From contig SCFE01000041.1 of the NCBI GenBank assembly GCA_004352715.1, forward strand, positions 772,917 to 836,916: a stretch of DNA of 64,000 nt, written 5' to 3'. Under the pieces are notes generated by a model. It worked only from the letters and a program-made list of their open reading frames with translations, was not told the DNA's origin and ran no database searches. The position numbers and the translations under genes are program-made. Source of the stretch: Hofstenia miamia (Eukaryota > Xenacoelomorpha > Acoela). Shown here piece after piece: positions 13,171 through 26,593 of the stretch. Every line of letters starts with the position of its first letter. The first letter of the stretch is position 1.

Positions 13171-14370
13171 TTTGGGTGCGAACATTGTTAGCTGAAGTTA
13201 TAGAGAATATGAATATACTCTTTTTCGCAGTAATAAAAGCTGCAATGATAATTATGATTTTAGGTGACGATAAGGTTTTAAAAAATACGCCCACTTTCAG
13301 AAAAAACCGCCCTACTGAGAACTCTAATTTAAAATCCAGTCAGATAATAGCTTTTGCAAGCGATAAGCATACGTCCTCTTCCACATCGTTCAAACAAATA
13401 TTCAGCTAATGTCTAAAAAAGTTCATTTGTCAATGTTTCAAAGAATAAATATTAGTCAATATGAGGAAGATACACAAACATATTTTGAAAAATGTGAAAG
13501 AAAATGAACATCGTTAGTAACACTGAAAAGTTATTGGATTCTGATCTGAATTTTTACAAGTGAAATTTTCAAATTTATTTTTCTTTTAATTTCTTTAATT
13601 TTAATTATTCCATTTAAGCAACAAAATTGTAATAACGTCGATTGCAGCTTAAGTTTTTAATTACATCAATTTTAGTAAGAAAAACTGAAATTCCTAATGC
13701 TACCTAGTCTTAAAGGCAGCACAATACATTAAAATCGAATACTTAAGAATACAATAATTATTTGGGTCCGAACATTGTTAGCTGAAGTTATAGAGAATAT
13801 GAATATGAATATACTCTTTTTCGCAGTAATAAAAGCTGCAATGATAATTATGCTTTTAGGTGACGATAAGGTTTTAAAAAAATACGCCCACTTTCAGAAA
13901 AAACCGCCTTACTGAGAACTCTAATTTAAAATCCAATCAGATAATAGCTTTTACAAGCGATAAGCAGACGTCCTCTTCTACATCGTTCAAACAAATATTC
14001 AGCTATTGTCTAAAAAAGTTCATTTGTCAATGTTTCAAAGAATAAATATTAGTCAATATGAGGAAGATGCACAAACATATTTTGAAAAATGTAAAAGAAA
14101 ATGAACATCGTTAGTAACACTGAAAAGTTATTGGATTCTGATCTGAATTTTAACAAGTAAAATTTTCAAATTCATTTTTCTTTTAATTTCTTTAATTTTA
14201 ATTATTCCATCCTCGGGATACATTTAAGCAACAAAATTGTAATAACGTCGATTGCAGCTTAAGTTTTTAATTACATCAATTTTAGTAACAAAAACTGAAA
14301 TTCCTAATGTTACCTAGTCTTAAAGGCAGCACAATACATTAAAATCGAATACTTAAGAATACAATAATTA
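13171..14370. repeat. Diverged tandem duplication, ~0.6 kb x 2
   Basis: Copy A 13171-13760 (590 bases) and copy B 13761-14370 (610 bases) lie head to tail and are nearly identical. The length difference is explained by a 6-base insertion (one extra GAATAT), one extra A, and 13 extra bases around CCTCGGGATA in copy B, with scattered substitutions. No N separates the copies and both have diverged, so it is a real duplication. A 121-codon frame crossing the start of copy A is broken by the extra A in copy B, which argues that it is not coding. Confidence 0.92.
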
Positions 14371-15389
14371 GCATTGCTCTTTGAACCATTTGCTGTCACA
14401 GTGATTTATTTAGGTTTCTATACATTCTCTAATAATTTGGACTTATTTTTGCATGATTTTCATTCAATGAAGGAGTTCACATTGATCTAAATCAGGACCT
14501 TGATTATATATTTTATATGTTAACCCTTTACTTCATACTTGCTTTTAATTTGTCTTTAATTTTTTTATGTGCATTTCAATGTTCAACTGTAAGAGCAGTA
14601 AAATATTAGGTCACTTTAATATTTATCTATTCATTATGTTTAATAACATATACATTGAAAGAGTACAGTAATGATTGCATTTGGCAATATAGAAGATAAA
14701 TTAAATCAAAATTCTGATGACAAACAAACACTTGCTCGTGAATTTGTTTTATATATAATATATGTATATAGTTTGAACATGCGATATGCTTACAATGTCG
14801 CTCGAACAAAGCATTTCATTTAGTTATTCATTATAAGAGAATGAAAATTTAAATTTAAAAAACTGAGAAATTATAACAACTAAATTAAATATATTAGTAA
14901 AAACCTAAATCAATATAGAAAATGATTGATTTCATAAATATTATATCAATGTAAAAACATTACCTCAGGATATTAATCAAATAATTAATTTACGTTTACT
15001 TGAATACAAGGCAATAACAAATTTAATGAATTCAATTGCCAAATAAAAAATAAGCATGAGCCCAAAAACAATGTTGTTTATATACACCGACTTTCAACTG
15101 TTAAATGATATGGAAAATGCATAAGTGTCGAAGTTCGTGAGAAGTCAATCCAAAAACTGCTCCTGCACAATTGTTCAGTATTTTTTGTAGCTGTCTTCTG
15201 GTGCACTGAATACCTTTGAGTCGAAAATGCCTTCAGTACGATCAACAATGAATGATACTAAAAGACAAATACATTAAAGGTATATACTAGATGATTTTTT
15301 ATAAAATTAACGTATTTATACTACCACGAAAGTTGGACAATTGTATAAAAAGGCATCAATTTAAAAATTTCTCATTGTCTCGTCTGAAC
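14371..15389. other. Intergenic, no gene recognised
   Basis: AT-rich sequence without supported coding regions or clear repeats. It may include the unrecognisable 5' end of the mariner-like pseudogene that follows. Confidence 0.45.
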
Positions 15390-15975
15390 TACCAAATTGA
15401 AAAAATGGATCAAATACATAGGCCAAATCGCCGCTTCAGAAAGAATTCTCCTTTCAATGGTAAGCAAGCAGCATTCATCATCACCAATATGAACAGTCCA
15501 AGAGCATCAAGGAGATACAAAGAGCATTCAGAAAGGAATTTTACCCAAAGAACCTACGAGAAGTTCCGAATTGGGTGCAAGAAGGCTCATGCCGAGAAAG
15601 TGATGGCCTGGGTAGGGATTGTGGATGAACGAATCCTCCATGTTGTTTGGTTCCAGGGATCAGTGAATTCGAACGTATACCTGGAACAAGTTCTGTCTGG
15701 CAATCAGTGAAGAACGTAGCAACATGACGTCAATATTGGTTCCAGCACGATTGTGCCAGCTGCCACGTAACGGCCGAGTGCCTCGGTTTTATTCATGCAG
15801 AATTTGACGAGAAAATAATTTTACGAAGGACAACTCACCACTGGCCCACATACTCTCTGGACTTGTCGCCTCTACACATCTCATTTTGGTCCCAATTAGT
15901 GGCACACATAATCAGATGTGAGGCAAGCACTCTAACGGAGCTCAGGAGCATCGGACATGTGGTGATTAGCATGAG
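15390..15975 (+). pseudogene. Mariner/IS630-type transposase pseudogene
   Basis: Plus-strand translation begins with an N-terminal helix region (AAFIITNMNSPRASRRYKEH) and then jumps to the catalytic core: KVMAWVGIVDERILHVVWF, GSVNSNVYLEQVL, then in another frame YWFQHDCASCHVTAECLGF (second catalytic Asp in FQHD), EKII.RRTTHHWPTYSLDLSP (third acidic block) and a tail. The bases coding the first DDE residue and much of the middle are missing, and a stop at 15708-15710 plus frameshifts follow. It encoded a cut-and-paste transposase of the IS630-Tc1-mariner superfamily. No terminal repeats were found. Confidence 0.75.
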
Positions 15976-17749
15976 AATATTTTAGCAAAATCAATCTAAG
16001 CTTTTTACCCGAAACATATATGCCAATTATGAAATAGGGGCTTGCAAATAAACAAAGTCAATTCCGAATACGAATCCATGCTGGATTCTACTTCCAATGT
16101 TGGTACAGTACAGTGGCGCATCTGGTGGGTTTACTACATACTAACTTAATTTCGGGAACTAACCCTTTCTGTGAAGTGCGTAAACACATTTCTCAGTTAA
16201 ATTGCTCTATTGTAAATTAACATCTAAAGTTCTTCATGTTTCAAAGTAATTTTTTATCGTAGCTATTAATAACAAATGTTTTTTCTACGTGTTATTTCGC
16301 AAGCCAAAGCGTATTTTGCATTGGAATTCGTATTCAGATTTGTAAATACATTGCCTGAATATTCGGATTCGAATTCGCAGTACCTATTTCAGAAACAAAC
16401 TAAAATCAGCATTACAGAGGTGTATACAGAAAAAATTTTTAGAGGGGGCCCAATGTTGAATAAATTGCTAAGTACAAAATTGGGTTCTAGCGGGCACAAC
16501 CTTTTGAATTTTCAATTTTTCAAATTCATCTCTATGCACGGATTTACCAACATCTACTGATTCCAAAGAATGGAAACATAGAATTTCTGCAGTTTTTCAA
16601 GACTCAGAACAAAAATTTTTCAATTTTCAAATTACGCTAAAATATTAAGATGTTGTGTTTTTAGGAGATTTTTCCATTAAGCACTACAAAATAGACAAAT
16701 TTTTAATGCATTTTCAATGCATAAGATTAAGTAAATTTTCAAATTTTCACCTCATGGCAATGAATGTATGATGAGTTTCAAGAAAATCACCCAATTATAA
16801 AATGTAAAGCTCTTGCTAAAGTCAATAAATTCAAAAATTAAAAAAATAACTGAGTTTTGATGTCACACAAAATTTTTTTTAGATTTTTAGATAGGTGCAT
16901 GGTGTTGAGTTTGAATACAAAAAATTTGATCAATCCTATTGGGTATCATCAAATGGGGTAAGTAAGAACAGTGAGGTGAATAAAAATGGTATACAAGGAG
17001 AAAATTTTATTTAGTTATTACTCATGCTGTGTTTAATAATTTTCATTGTTCAGGTGCCTATAAATTAATCACAGTAGGTTTATGTGCCACAGGGCATAGC
17101 CATAGCTATGCTTATCTAATTTCTTTAGTATTTTTTAAAGTAAAATTATTTAAAATTTTATGCTAAAACTAAAATACCTGATAGAAGAGAAAGGAATCTT
17201 AACTGAAAAAGTTATTACATTTCCAAATGTAGATAAATACAGGTCTATAAATTAAATTTTAAAAAAATTTAGTAATATTTAAAAGAAAAATACACGTGAA
17301 TTAAAAAAACAGAATACTTATTTTCGTGGGGTGATTAGGTACTATCACTAGGAGAACAGCTAAGCAGAAAGATACAAATGAATGAATCTTAAAAAGGTAT
17401 TGAAGAGAATCAAATCCATTCTTGTGATGATGAAAATGAAGAACAAAATTTATTCTTGGTAGAAAATTCTGATACTGGTGAAACTCAAAACTGAAAATTT
17501 GATTTGTGTTAATTTGGAAAGAACTGAAAAGATTGACAATGATAGTAAATATCAAGCTTCATTTCAGTGTTTCTTCAGACAGATAGTCACTGCAACATTT
17601 TCATTTTCTGAACGGGAAAATATCAGTGATTTCAGTTTGCATTAGATTGCTATATGATTTTGTAATTGCATATACATATTTATTATACAACTTTACATTT
17701 TAAATCACATTCACTAGATCATTTTAGTCAATAGAGAATGTGAAAAGGA

Positions 17750-17783
<34 letters not shown>

Positions 17784-18080
17784 TGTAAAATGTGTTACTA
17801 TTCCCCCCCGTCCAAAAAGGTGAATAGGAATACTTTCATACCTTAAAAAAATTCTTATTGAAATGTAATCTAACGATATATAGGAGACATTATAACATAA
17901 AGGTTGAATGAAATACATTTTACAAATAGATGTTTAAAAAAATTGTTTCTATTCATCCCAATTAAGGGTAATAAGAAATTTTCGTTTGTAAGTCTTATTG
18001 CAAAATTTTAATGAATTTTTCTTATTTTAGAGGGGGCCCGGGCCCTCTCCATCCCCCCTATGTATCCGCCTTTGCATAAC
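15976..18080. other. Repeat-derived intergenic DNA
   Basis: No gene recognised. The sequence CAGTGGCGCATCTGG near 16115 resembles a hAT 5' end. An 18031-18076 patch contains the perfect palindrome GGGCCCGGGCCC at 18034-18045 followed by a C-rich tract and TCCGCCTTTG, which resembles a hAT 3' end. Whether the two bound one element cannot be decided; no target-site duplication was found. A (CA)n(TA)n microsatellite sits at about 17751-17783. Confidence 0.35.
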
Positions 18081-19153
18081 AAATACTTCTGAGACACATG
18101 GCAATTGTTCAATTCAAAGATTGCCAAACAATAAGCCTGGATTTATTGAGATGAGCCTCTTTGTATAGTATAATTCAAACATTTGTTTATATAAATGTGA
18201 CCAGATGATCCAGTAGATCACCAAAACTGGAAGAAAAAATTTGCCTGGGGTCCCGGTGACCCGAATGAAACTCCGTTTAATATAATTCATAGGCTTAAAA
18301 TGTGATATGTAAAAAATATGCATGCTTATATGATGGTTTTGGAATTTTTTTTGTATTCAAAACAGATCCGAAATTTTTTAAATTTGAGATCCGATCCCAT
18401 CTGATTCCAAACTAACCCGAGATGCTATCGGATTCCATTGTTTATTCTGAAGTCAATTAGTTTTCTCTAAAGGAAACTTGAAAGATCAAATTATTTAGAA
18501 ACATTGAATGGCATGAAAAAAGAATGAATACAAAGTTATGATCATTTATTAGCACACATATGGCCAATTACATCTGGCTTAGGTTTCTGAGTAAGAGAAA
18601 CACTTCCAAATGTCTATTGTGAAGCAATATTTGTGCTTCAATGAGACAATGAAATTGATTTTGAAGTTGTACAAAAAAAGGTACACACACACACGCACAC
18701 ACATATATATNATATATATATATATATATATATCTGAAGATATAAAATATAAAAATATATTAAAAATTTTATCACAATGTACAATCCAAGTTCATAGCGT
18801 AGTCTTCATCTACAATTTTGTGACTTCAGTCATACTGTTTTACCTCTATCAAAAATCATACTGGAAATATCTTCTTTACTTATATATATAGAGCGATTAA
18901 ATATATTGTATGTTAGTTTCATTACATTTAGAAAAATTGTTAGACTATTTTCCTCCGCAAATTATATTCTGCTTTTAAAATACACATTATTTCTAACTGG
19001 ATATTGAAATATATATGACAGCTAAAGTCAAATCTTAAGCCTCTTAATTGGGATCGACAACAACCACTTTTAATAGACTACGCCTTTTAAGTGCATTTCC
19101 GAAATACTGATTAGACATTCAGAAAATGTTAATGGAGTTCTTTAAGGCAGAGG
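18081..19153. other. Intergenic with microsatellite
   Basis: No coding features. A compound (AC)n(TA)n tract with one unresolved base (N at 18711) spans about 18682-18733. A patch near 18365-18440 with GATCCGATCCC and AACCCGAGATG belongs to the same GGGTCGG-like repeat family seen at 28.0-28.5 kb and 55.4-56.0 kb. Confidence 0.45.
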
Positions 19154-19157
19154 TGAG

Positions 19158-19472
19158 TGTGGCATAAGCTATAGCCAAAGACTCTTGCTTTTATATTTCA
19201 TTTGTAATTCACGTCACACATACTCCATTGCCGCTAGGCGTCTTCAAAACTTATACATTAGCTCAAACTTTTAAAACTTCCTATCTATTGATGTTGTCGG
19301 CACAGACATTATTTTTAGTTCTGCCATTGGCAGGTTATTGTATATTATTCAATGCTTTAGTTGAAAGTATGTATAAATAGGGTATCCATTTGTACAATTA
19401 CTAAATAAAATTTTAGTAACTAATTTATACGGTCATTATTATCCATTACCTCAATACATTATCAGATGGTCA
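19158..19472 (+). mobile_element. Solo LTR of an LTR retrotransposon
   Basis: A 315-base segment begins TGTGGCATAAGC and ends AGATGGTCA, so it has TG...CA termini. It is flanked by a matching 4-base target duplication TGAG (19154-19157 and 19473-19476). Inside are a strong TATA box TATAAATAG at 19372-19380 and a polyadenylation signal AATAAA at 19404-19409, in the order and spacing expected of an LTR U3-R-U5 unit. No gag-pol or second LTR lies nearby, so it is a solo LTR left by recombination. It is probably Gypsy-like by length and 4-base duplication. Confidence 0.6.
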
Positions 19473-19476
19473 TGAG

Positions 19477-19899
19477 CAGCTAAACTTGCTATGGAGTTAA
19501 GGGGGTTTGCATAGGGGGTATCCCTGTAGGTGTTCTTGGGTGTCTAAACCCTACACAAGTCTGTTCTTCTCTGGGGTTTCAGCTGATGCAGTGATGTTTG
19601 CTCTATAAATTTGATGACCGCTAGCCTGTTCAGCTTCAGAAGTTATTGCCACGTAAATTCTCATGATTCCACTAATATGCAGTTACGTGTTTACAACTTT
19701 AGATGCTACGTATTCTCGATCTTTAGTTACTATTACATTGTTTCGCTGAAAGTGCTAATGCTGTTACTTCACGCTACTATGCTCTAAATGTTGGTGCATG
19801 GAATTTCTTTGCCTACTCGATAGATTCTACGCCTTCAGAATGCTATAACTCTATTGGTTATTTTATTTACTCCACGTTTATGCTATCCTAATGATGATA

Positions 19900-19937
<38 letters not shown>

Positions 19938-20079
19938 CCTTGTGCATAATTGTTCGGACTAATGTTTTTCACATTGAAGGTTGTTTTATCACTACTCACT
20001 GCAAAATGCGCGGTAAGATTATTTCTCTCAAAATATGAAAAATTTATTTGAAAATTCTTGGAAATAAATTCCACAGAAA
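19477..20079. other. Intergenic with (TA)n tract
   Basis: No gene recognised. A pure (TA)n tract lies at about 19900-19936. The sequence after it (GTGCATAATTGTTCGGAC) resembles the outer repeat of Tc1 elements and may be the 5' edge of the remnant downstream. Confidence 0.4.
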
Positions 20080-20600
20080 AAAATTGCTAATTTATTCAGT
20101 TATCAAAGCAAACAGTATCTTCAATTATTTCACATTATAAAAGTACTGATCGAATTAGGCTATTTGCAAAACCAGGGCACCCTTTTGAATCAACAGACGT
20201 TTCCAAGCAAAATTAGCCCATTTTTCCAGAATTTGAGTTTCGAAAAATTGTCATACTGGATGGGAATTAGACTGGAAATTTTAAAGACCCATTTAAGCCT
20301 CTGTTAGACGAAAACAGTATATTTCAACAGAACAATTCTCCATGCAACAAAAGTTCAGAAGTTTTAACGTAAAAATCTTGGATTCTGTTAATAAATAACT
20401 GCTCAGCAAAATCACCTGATCTTAATATCATAGAAAACTTATAGGAATTCTTAAAAAATCGAATTTGAGGAAGCAAATTCGAAAATTTGGATCAATTTTA
20501 GCACAAACGACAATTTGAATTTTATGCAATTTCTGATAGTTTATTAAAACATCCTAAGGCGGATAAAATCGGAAATTCTTGCAAATTTTTTAAGCTTGAA
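20080..20600 (+). pseudogene. Tc1-like transposase remnant
   Basis: Degenerate plus-strand translation shows FQQNNSPCNKSSEVL (second catalytic block, usual Asp replaced by Asn) followed by AKSPDLNIIENL (the Tc1 SPDLNPIEN block with the third acidic residue) and a C-terminal scrap similar to the usual serine-proline tail. Stops and frameshifts are frequent. The residues identify the Tc1 branch rather than mariner. Confidence 0.6.
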
Positions 20601-20870
20601 AAAACACATTTTCATCCATGAAATAAACATTTTCTGCTTAAAACTTGAATTTTTTACTTAATCCGATCAAGGTCTTGCAGATAAATTCGGAATGATCATT
20701 ACACATTTTTTATAGTGCTGTGATATTTAAAATGCATTTTTACTCACTTGTACATGAACCCTTCACATATATTTAATAAAATTACTACTCTAAGCTATTC
20801 GCATACACATAACTAAATCAATCAGCAGTCATAGTGTTTGCTCTTGCTAGGCATTCTCCATCAAATACAG

Positions 20871-21890
20871 CAGTGGTGTAGTGCCTAAATCTTAACAATG
20901 GGGCTCTTACAGAGATAAGCTGTGCAACATATTGGTTCAGACTACAGGCTAGTTACCAAAACTTTGTTTCTGTATTTGGCATTGTGCGTCTTCCCATCAA
21001 GCTTAAATGTTTTTTGCGAATTTATTCCCACTAATATTTCTAGGACTTTTGGGATTGCTATTAAGCCTGTGTGGGCAGTGAATAGCATGGGCCGAAATTT
21101 AAGCATAACACATGTAAATTTATGGCAATTCACCTTACTTTGGGCCAATTTTACCATCCTGGTAAAAAATATTTTTATAGTAATTCGGTTTACTAGACCA
21201 AAATTGGGTATGGTAGAAATTTATTATCAATTTGTAAATTATACAATGTTTGATATTTTTAATAAATATTTGCAAAATTTGCTGTTATCTTCTTGAAACT
21301 TGAAATACCTGCACGTTCTCCACTTTTTAGCAAAGCTGTAAAATACAGGCTAAAATGGTAGTTTCATTACTAATCTTATGCAGCACGTGAATTTTTTACT
21401 CAATTTTTAAGGGTTTCTTGAAAAATTAACTTATTATAACTCACGAAGTGATCTAAGATCTAAAAACAATAAGAGATAGGAATGTCTCTTATTCAGATTT
21501 AAATAAACAGAAACAGTTGAAGTAGTTGTTGTTCAAATTTAGTTTTTAAGACTTTGTGACACCTGCACTTTAAGTATTAAAAGAATTTTAAACTTTTAAA
21601 CTAAAAAAATAAAAATAGCTTATTTTTTCAAGTACATTCTTCAATATCTCACTATTTACTAATTTCCTAATATTCATGGAAAAAATTGATTGAAAATGTG
21701 GACAAAACTGCTTGTTTAAAGTTAGTGAAAGAATGCCTTAAAATAGTAATGCTTACTGTGATTTAAATCAACTCAATAAGTGAATTTCTGCAGCTTTTAT
21801 TATTTAAAAGAATGGGGGCAGTGCTCCAAATAAATTTTACAGAGAGTGGGCTCAGCCCTCCTCTTGAACCGCCCCTCAACTATATCCCTG
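20871..21890. mobile_element. hAT-like DNA transposon, non-autonomous or decayed
   Basis: The left end CAGTGGTGTAGTGCC (20871) and the inverted right end CAGGGATATAGTTGAGG (reverse complement from 21890) match in the way hAT ends do. The flanking octamers AAATACAG and AGATATAG agree at six of eight positions, compatible with an aged 8-base target duplication. The right end carries the G/C-rich subterminal stretch GTGGGCTCAGCCCTCC common in hAT elements. The frame at 20922-21296 has no recognisable transposase domain. Confidence 0.42.
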
Positions 21891-22106
21891 AGATATAGTC
21901 AAGTTCACAAGTTCAATATTAGTCTCCACAATGCTACGTGCAGTCAATAATGATGTCTTCTTGTCCTGAATGGATCAGCAGTTTTGTCTGAACAATGCTG
22001 TTTAATTTCAAGCCTCCACATGGATCAAAGAGGAATTCATGCAAAGAAGGGTTTCACAGCAGACCTAAAAGCATTAGATTAAGAGTGTGGCGTAGTTCAA
22101 AATAGT

Positions 22107-22235
22107 GTTAATGCATCACCAAAACCCTGCGTTTATGATGATCTTGTGAAATCTTGCCGCCAATTTCCCGCTAGAATTGAAGCTGTGATTGCAGCTGATG
22201 GAAGCTACATTGATTATAAATTTATTTTTTGCTAA
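22107..22235 (+). pseudogene. Mariner/IS630 transposase C-terminal scrap
   Basis: An open frame of about 42 codons reads SCRQFPARIEAVIAADGSYI before a stop. This fits the conserved C-terminal tail of mariner-type transposases (R...CI.A.GG.FE). The catalytic core is absent upstream. Confidence 0.45.
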
Positions 22236-22331
22236 ACAATCACGTTATATACCTGTCGGGGCATTGACTTATCAACTTAAATTAATAACATAGTACTATG
22301 CAAAGTTCTGGATTTATTTGCAAACCCTATA

Positions 22332-22372
<41 letters not shown>

Positions 22373-25204
22373 TATAATATATAATATACTTCAATTTTAT
22401 ATAGTATCTATAAGCTTTATGAAAAATACAACGGAAAGTTTTACAAGCAAATTTACCCCACTTTTGAAATTTTTTACCCAACTCACATCCACCCTTGTAC
22501 ATAGGAAAAGATTTGTAAAAACGCAAAGCATTTGGAAGAAAAACACTTCTTTGTAAGCTTCAAAGGATGTATTACCAGCAACGTATATCGCGATTAAAAT
22601 TTAAAAGTATGAGATTCCAGAAGAATTTCAGAGATGTTTCTTAACAACGAATTGAGAACTAAGAGGTTTACCGCAAAGTGGAATTTAGATAATGAAAGTT
22701 TTCTTGGTAAACACGGAATTAGGACGATTGTGATTTAGATCCTATCGATTCCATTCACAGAGCACCAGCATTGCAGTCTGTCAAAATCCTTAAGGATAGA
22801 TAGTGATGACTAGTTGGTGTAAAAGTCAAAAATTTTTTTCTGTCAAAAGCATATTGCAATGTTTGATTTAGACCTGGAAAACGCGGATTGCGCAATTATT
22901 TGGTATGGCGGTAAGATCAAAAAAATAAAAAATATTTTCGCGACGGCAAAATCTTGTTGTTTAGAGATAGGAATGAATTGATTAATCAGCAATACATCCA
23001 AGTGCATCTTAAGTTATTATTACAATATGCTGCAAAAGCGCCGTCACAAATATAGTGTAATTCTTTGCAGAAATCTCTCAAAACTTTTTCATTCGTAAAG
23101 AATTCCAATTCAACAGCATTTCCAAATTACTAAGAACATCAGATTATGACTCCAATAAAATTTGAAGCGGAAAATTATCTGGACTGAAATCATTGTAGAT
23201 AAGATTTAGTTTGGTTTGCTGTTGGGCTGTTTTACTACCTAATCCCTATTTTGACGATGCTTGGCAACTATTGCAGTACTGCAATCATGCTGTAGTTTTT
23301 TGAGATAATGAAATTCGTAATTACTGGATAGTAGAGAAATTTAAGCCAGTAACTAGGCGAGGACTAAAAAATTTCTGTGAACACCACATTATCAGGGAAG
23401 GGGCATATCCTGGGATTGTTGAGAAGTTCTGGTAAAAATTATAAGTTAACATTGCCAAAGCAAATTTTTGTTGCACATAGTGTAATAAGATAAGAATAAG
23501 TGGAAAAGTGTATTGATTTTCATACAGAACTCAACCCATTTTGCCCACAATTTCTTTGATTAAATATTGGAATATTCAAATGAACATCCGAATGCACTAG
23601 ATATGAGAACATCAATTTTGATGAATTCATTGTGTAAAAAAAACATTTGATTTTTAGCTTAACCACCCAATCTTCTCATATCATATAAATATTTGTTACG
23701 CAACCGCACCATTCATGGAATATAATTATCTCGAAACCCGCAATAAATACCTCATTTCGCATAAATATTCAGTTAATTATTTTTAGTTCTTATTCAACTT
23801 CCAATACCATCTTCATTCATAGAGAATATTCGTAGTTTCGTATGGAGACTCAGTGTAGATTTAATTAATATTCAGAACAGTATGCTGAAATAATTTCTAG
23901 CAAAATCTAACATTTATTGCTTTCATTCAAGAGCGCATCAAAGTAGTTAGAAAACGTACTTGACATATAATGAATAAATTAAATGCCTTACATAAAGAAA
24001 TGTCTTAATACTAATACTAGGCAGCGCCTATAATAGCATTTACTTTGATTTACTTTCGTAATTATATTATATTATATTTAGCTCTAATGAAAACGTTTTA
24101 AACCTACAATGACCTTCATATAAACACATTCCTAATTCACATAACGACTTTCAAAGTCATGGGATAGTTAAGGCAAACCCAAATTTTTCGTACCTGTTTT
24201 CATCATGCTCAACATAATTTATCTTGGTTGTAGGAAGAGCTCGACAATACCGAAAATGAGGCTGAAATTCCAAAGAAAATAATATGAAACTTAAGAAAAT
24301 AGATGTAGCGCATGATCAAGGGTGCACATGTATTTGAGTCTTCATGATTGATATCATGGACATTATAAAAGGGCTAAAACCTGCATGAACAAAGAATATT
24401 TTTCCGCCTAACACAATCAAGAGTAACAATGCATACAGTAGCAATAAACGATCTCAATAATAATGTATTAAGAAATCTTTCAGAAAAAAAATATATGCAG
24501 TTAAAGTCAGTATCTGAAAAAAGTTAATTACAATACAATATTCTTTAAAATCTATTGCATTTTGAAACAATTTATTATCACAATTCCAAATTCCAACACA
24601 GCTTCTATTACATTTATGAGAGATTAAGGAAAATATACAGGGTAGTTCCGCTAGGTATTTTCAGACTTGCAAGTGTGCGTTAAATAATTCATCAAATGGT
24701 TCTTTGAGCAGTAGAAATATTGAAAATTATAAAAATTTATGGAGCATCATTGTATTGGAATATTGCTCTCATTTCCTTAACAGTTAAAGCAAAAGTAGTT
24801 TCTGTGTACATCCAGATATTAATACTAATTTATCTCATATTTGACAATAGAATTTGTGATTGAAACGTGAGCAAATAACTATCTCAGGGCTTCTTTTCGT
24901 AATCAAATGCCACAAATACAAATTTATGTGTATATCGAAATGAGTAACATAGGGTTCTGCAGTACCAAAATCAATTTGCCCCAATGTATGTTGATCCTAA
25001 TCTCACTGAGACTAAGTGGTCTATCCGATTCTTAAATTGTAATCGACAGGTTAGATTTGTTCCATTTTACTACGAACACAGTAATTGAAAAAAAATGAGC
25101 GTTTTTACAATGAAATTTATAGAGTATATTTCTCAGGATAAGATGTAAAACAAAATTTGGTTTCACTGTCCAAAATGTTTTTAAGACTAGAATGTAAATA
25201 TGAC
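22236..25204. other. Intergenic, no gene recognised
   Basis: A compound (TA)n tract spans about 22329-22391. The rest contains no supported gene. ACAGGGTAGTTCCGCTAGG at about 24639 looks like a transposon terminus but no mate was found. Confidence 0.45.
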
Positions 25205-25970
25205 ATATATAATCATAATAATGATAATAATAATAATAATAAAATTCTTTATTACAAGAATAATGGCTCTATCAAATTTAAACTAAAAAACGCAATTTAA
25301 ATTATGGATACAAGTTGAGGAAAAACAAACGAAAAATTAGAACAATGATAGTTTTCATTAAATTTAAGGTTGAAGTGTTCAAAGGCATATTCAAACAGTA
25401 TTGTCCTAAAAATCGTAATACATTAAAATATATTAATGTTATAGCTGTTCCTTGAAGTATAAAATAAAATATATCTGTCTTTCGTTTACAAGTTTTCTTA
25501 ACTCGAAACAACATTGTATTTTGAGAACGCATGTTCTTATAATTTGGAGAATAAAGCGAAATTCAGTGTGTCATACTTATTATTTATTCATTTACTCATG
25601 AGTAGAAAAATTATTTACTTCGAGTTGTAGAGAAATGTGAGAATTTTCAACTTTAAGAGACGATTTATTTATGAAATGCCAGTAGTTATCCACTATGTTC
25701 ACATTGATTGAAAACGATCGAGCTTAGGCACACCTATTTAATGGCATACCATGTGGGTGAAGCGTACATTAATATTGAACGAGCCATTGATTTATATAAC
25801 ATTAAATTTAGAATTTGTTGAAGTGCTAAATGGAAGAGCTCTTCTGATGAAAGAAAATACCTTACAAGATTTAGAGAGTTTTTGTTAATATGTTGAGAAC
25901 AAAACAATTTAGATGGAATATAGATCATGAACGTCATTTTTAAGATAAAACGTTTATCCACTGAACGATA
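25205..25970 (-). mobile_element. LINE 3'-end fragment with (ATT)n tail
   Basis: Minus-strand coding scraps include LYKSMARSILMYASPTWYA (about 25800-25737), matching the block after the RT domain of Jockey/CR1-like LINEs. Downstream on the same strand comes AATAAAGAATTTTATTATT and a (TTA)n tract at 25211-25245, the expected 3' terminus. Frames between are broken. Confidence 0.45.
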
Positions 25971-26593
25971 AATAACAGCACATAATGTTAGCTATATATT
26001 GAATTAACACTATAGAAATACTACAACTTAAATTAAATTTTAATTCAACACAATATTTGCAAAATATCCAGAAATTTAATCTTTACTCCCATAAGTGTGA
26101 TAGAACGATAGAGAGTAGAAGTGCGCTCCACCAGTATTCACATTATGACAGCTGATGTGACGGCTACATTAAAAACAAAGTTTACTCGAAATATTCTTTG
26201 TTTGGTTGCAATATTTTTGACCACATGAAATTTTCGTGTACAAATATTAAATTTTGGAAATTTCCAAAGAATAATATAGATTATTAATTTCTCAGTGTCA
26301 ATTCAAATTCTACTAACACAAGTGGAAAGGGAAATAGCTTGACGTAAAATGCGGCTAGATGTGAGGTTTAGCCGCGACTGCGGAAGTTAGTCATGTATCG
26401 AACAAATTCGTGGTGTAATCGCTCATTCATAAAAATATGTGCCATAGCGTTGTTCAAAATTTGATCATGCTTAAAAAATTACGCTTGAGCAACCTGATGT
26501 GTTGCAGTTTCTCCTAAGAATCACCGTGTAAAAACCAATTTTCAAAGCAGTGAAGTTAGAATTTGAAAGGATATTAGCAAAAACTACTTAATA

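Noticed and set aside
13044-13409. 121-codon frame near the tandem duplication
   Set aside because: The equivalent stretch in the second copy is frameshifted by one extra A, and the protein shows no domain.
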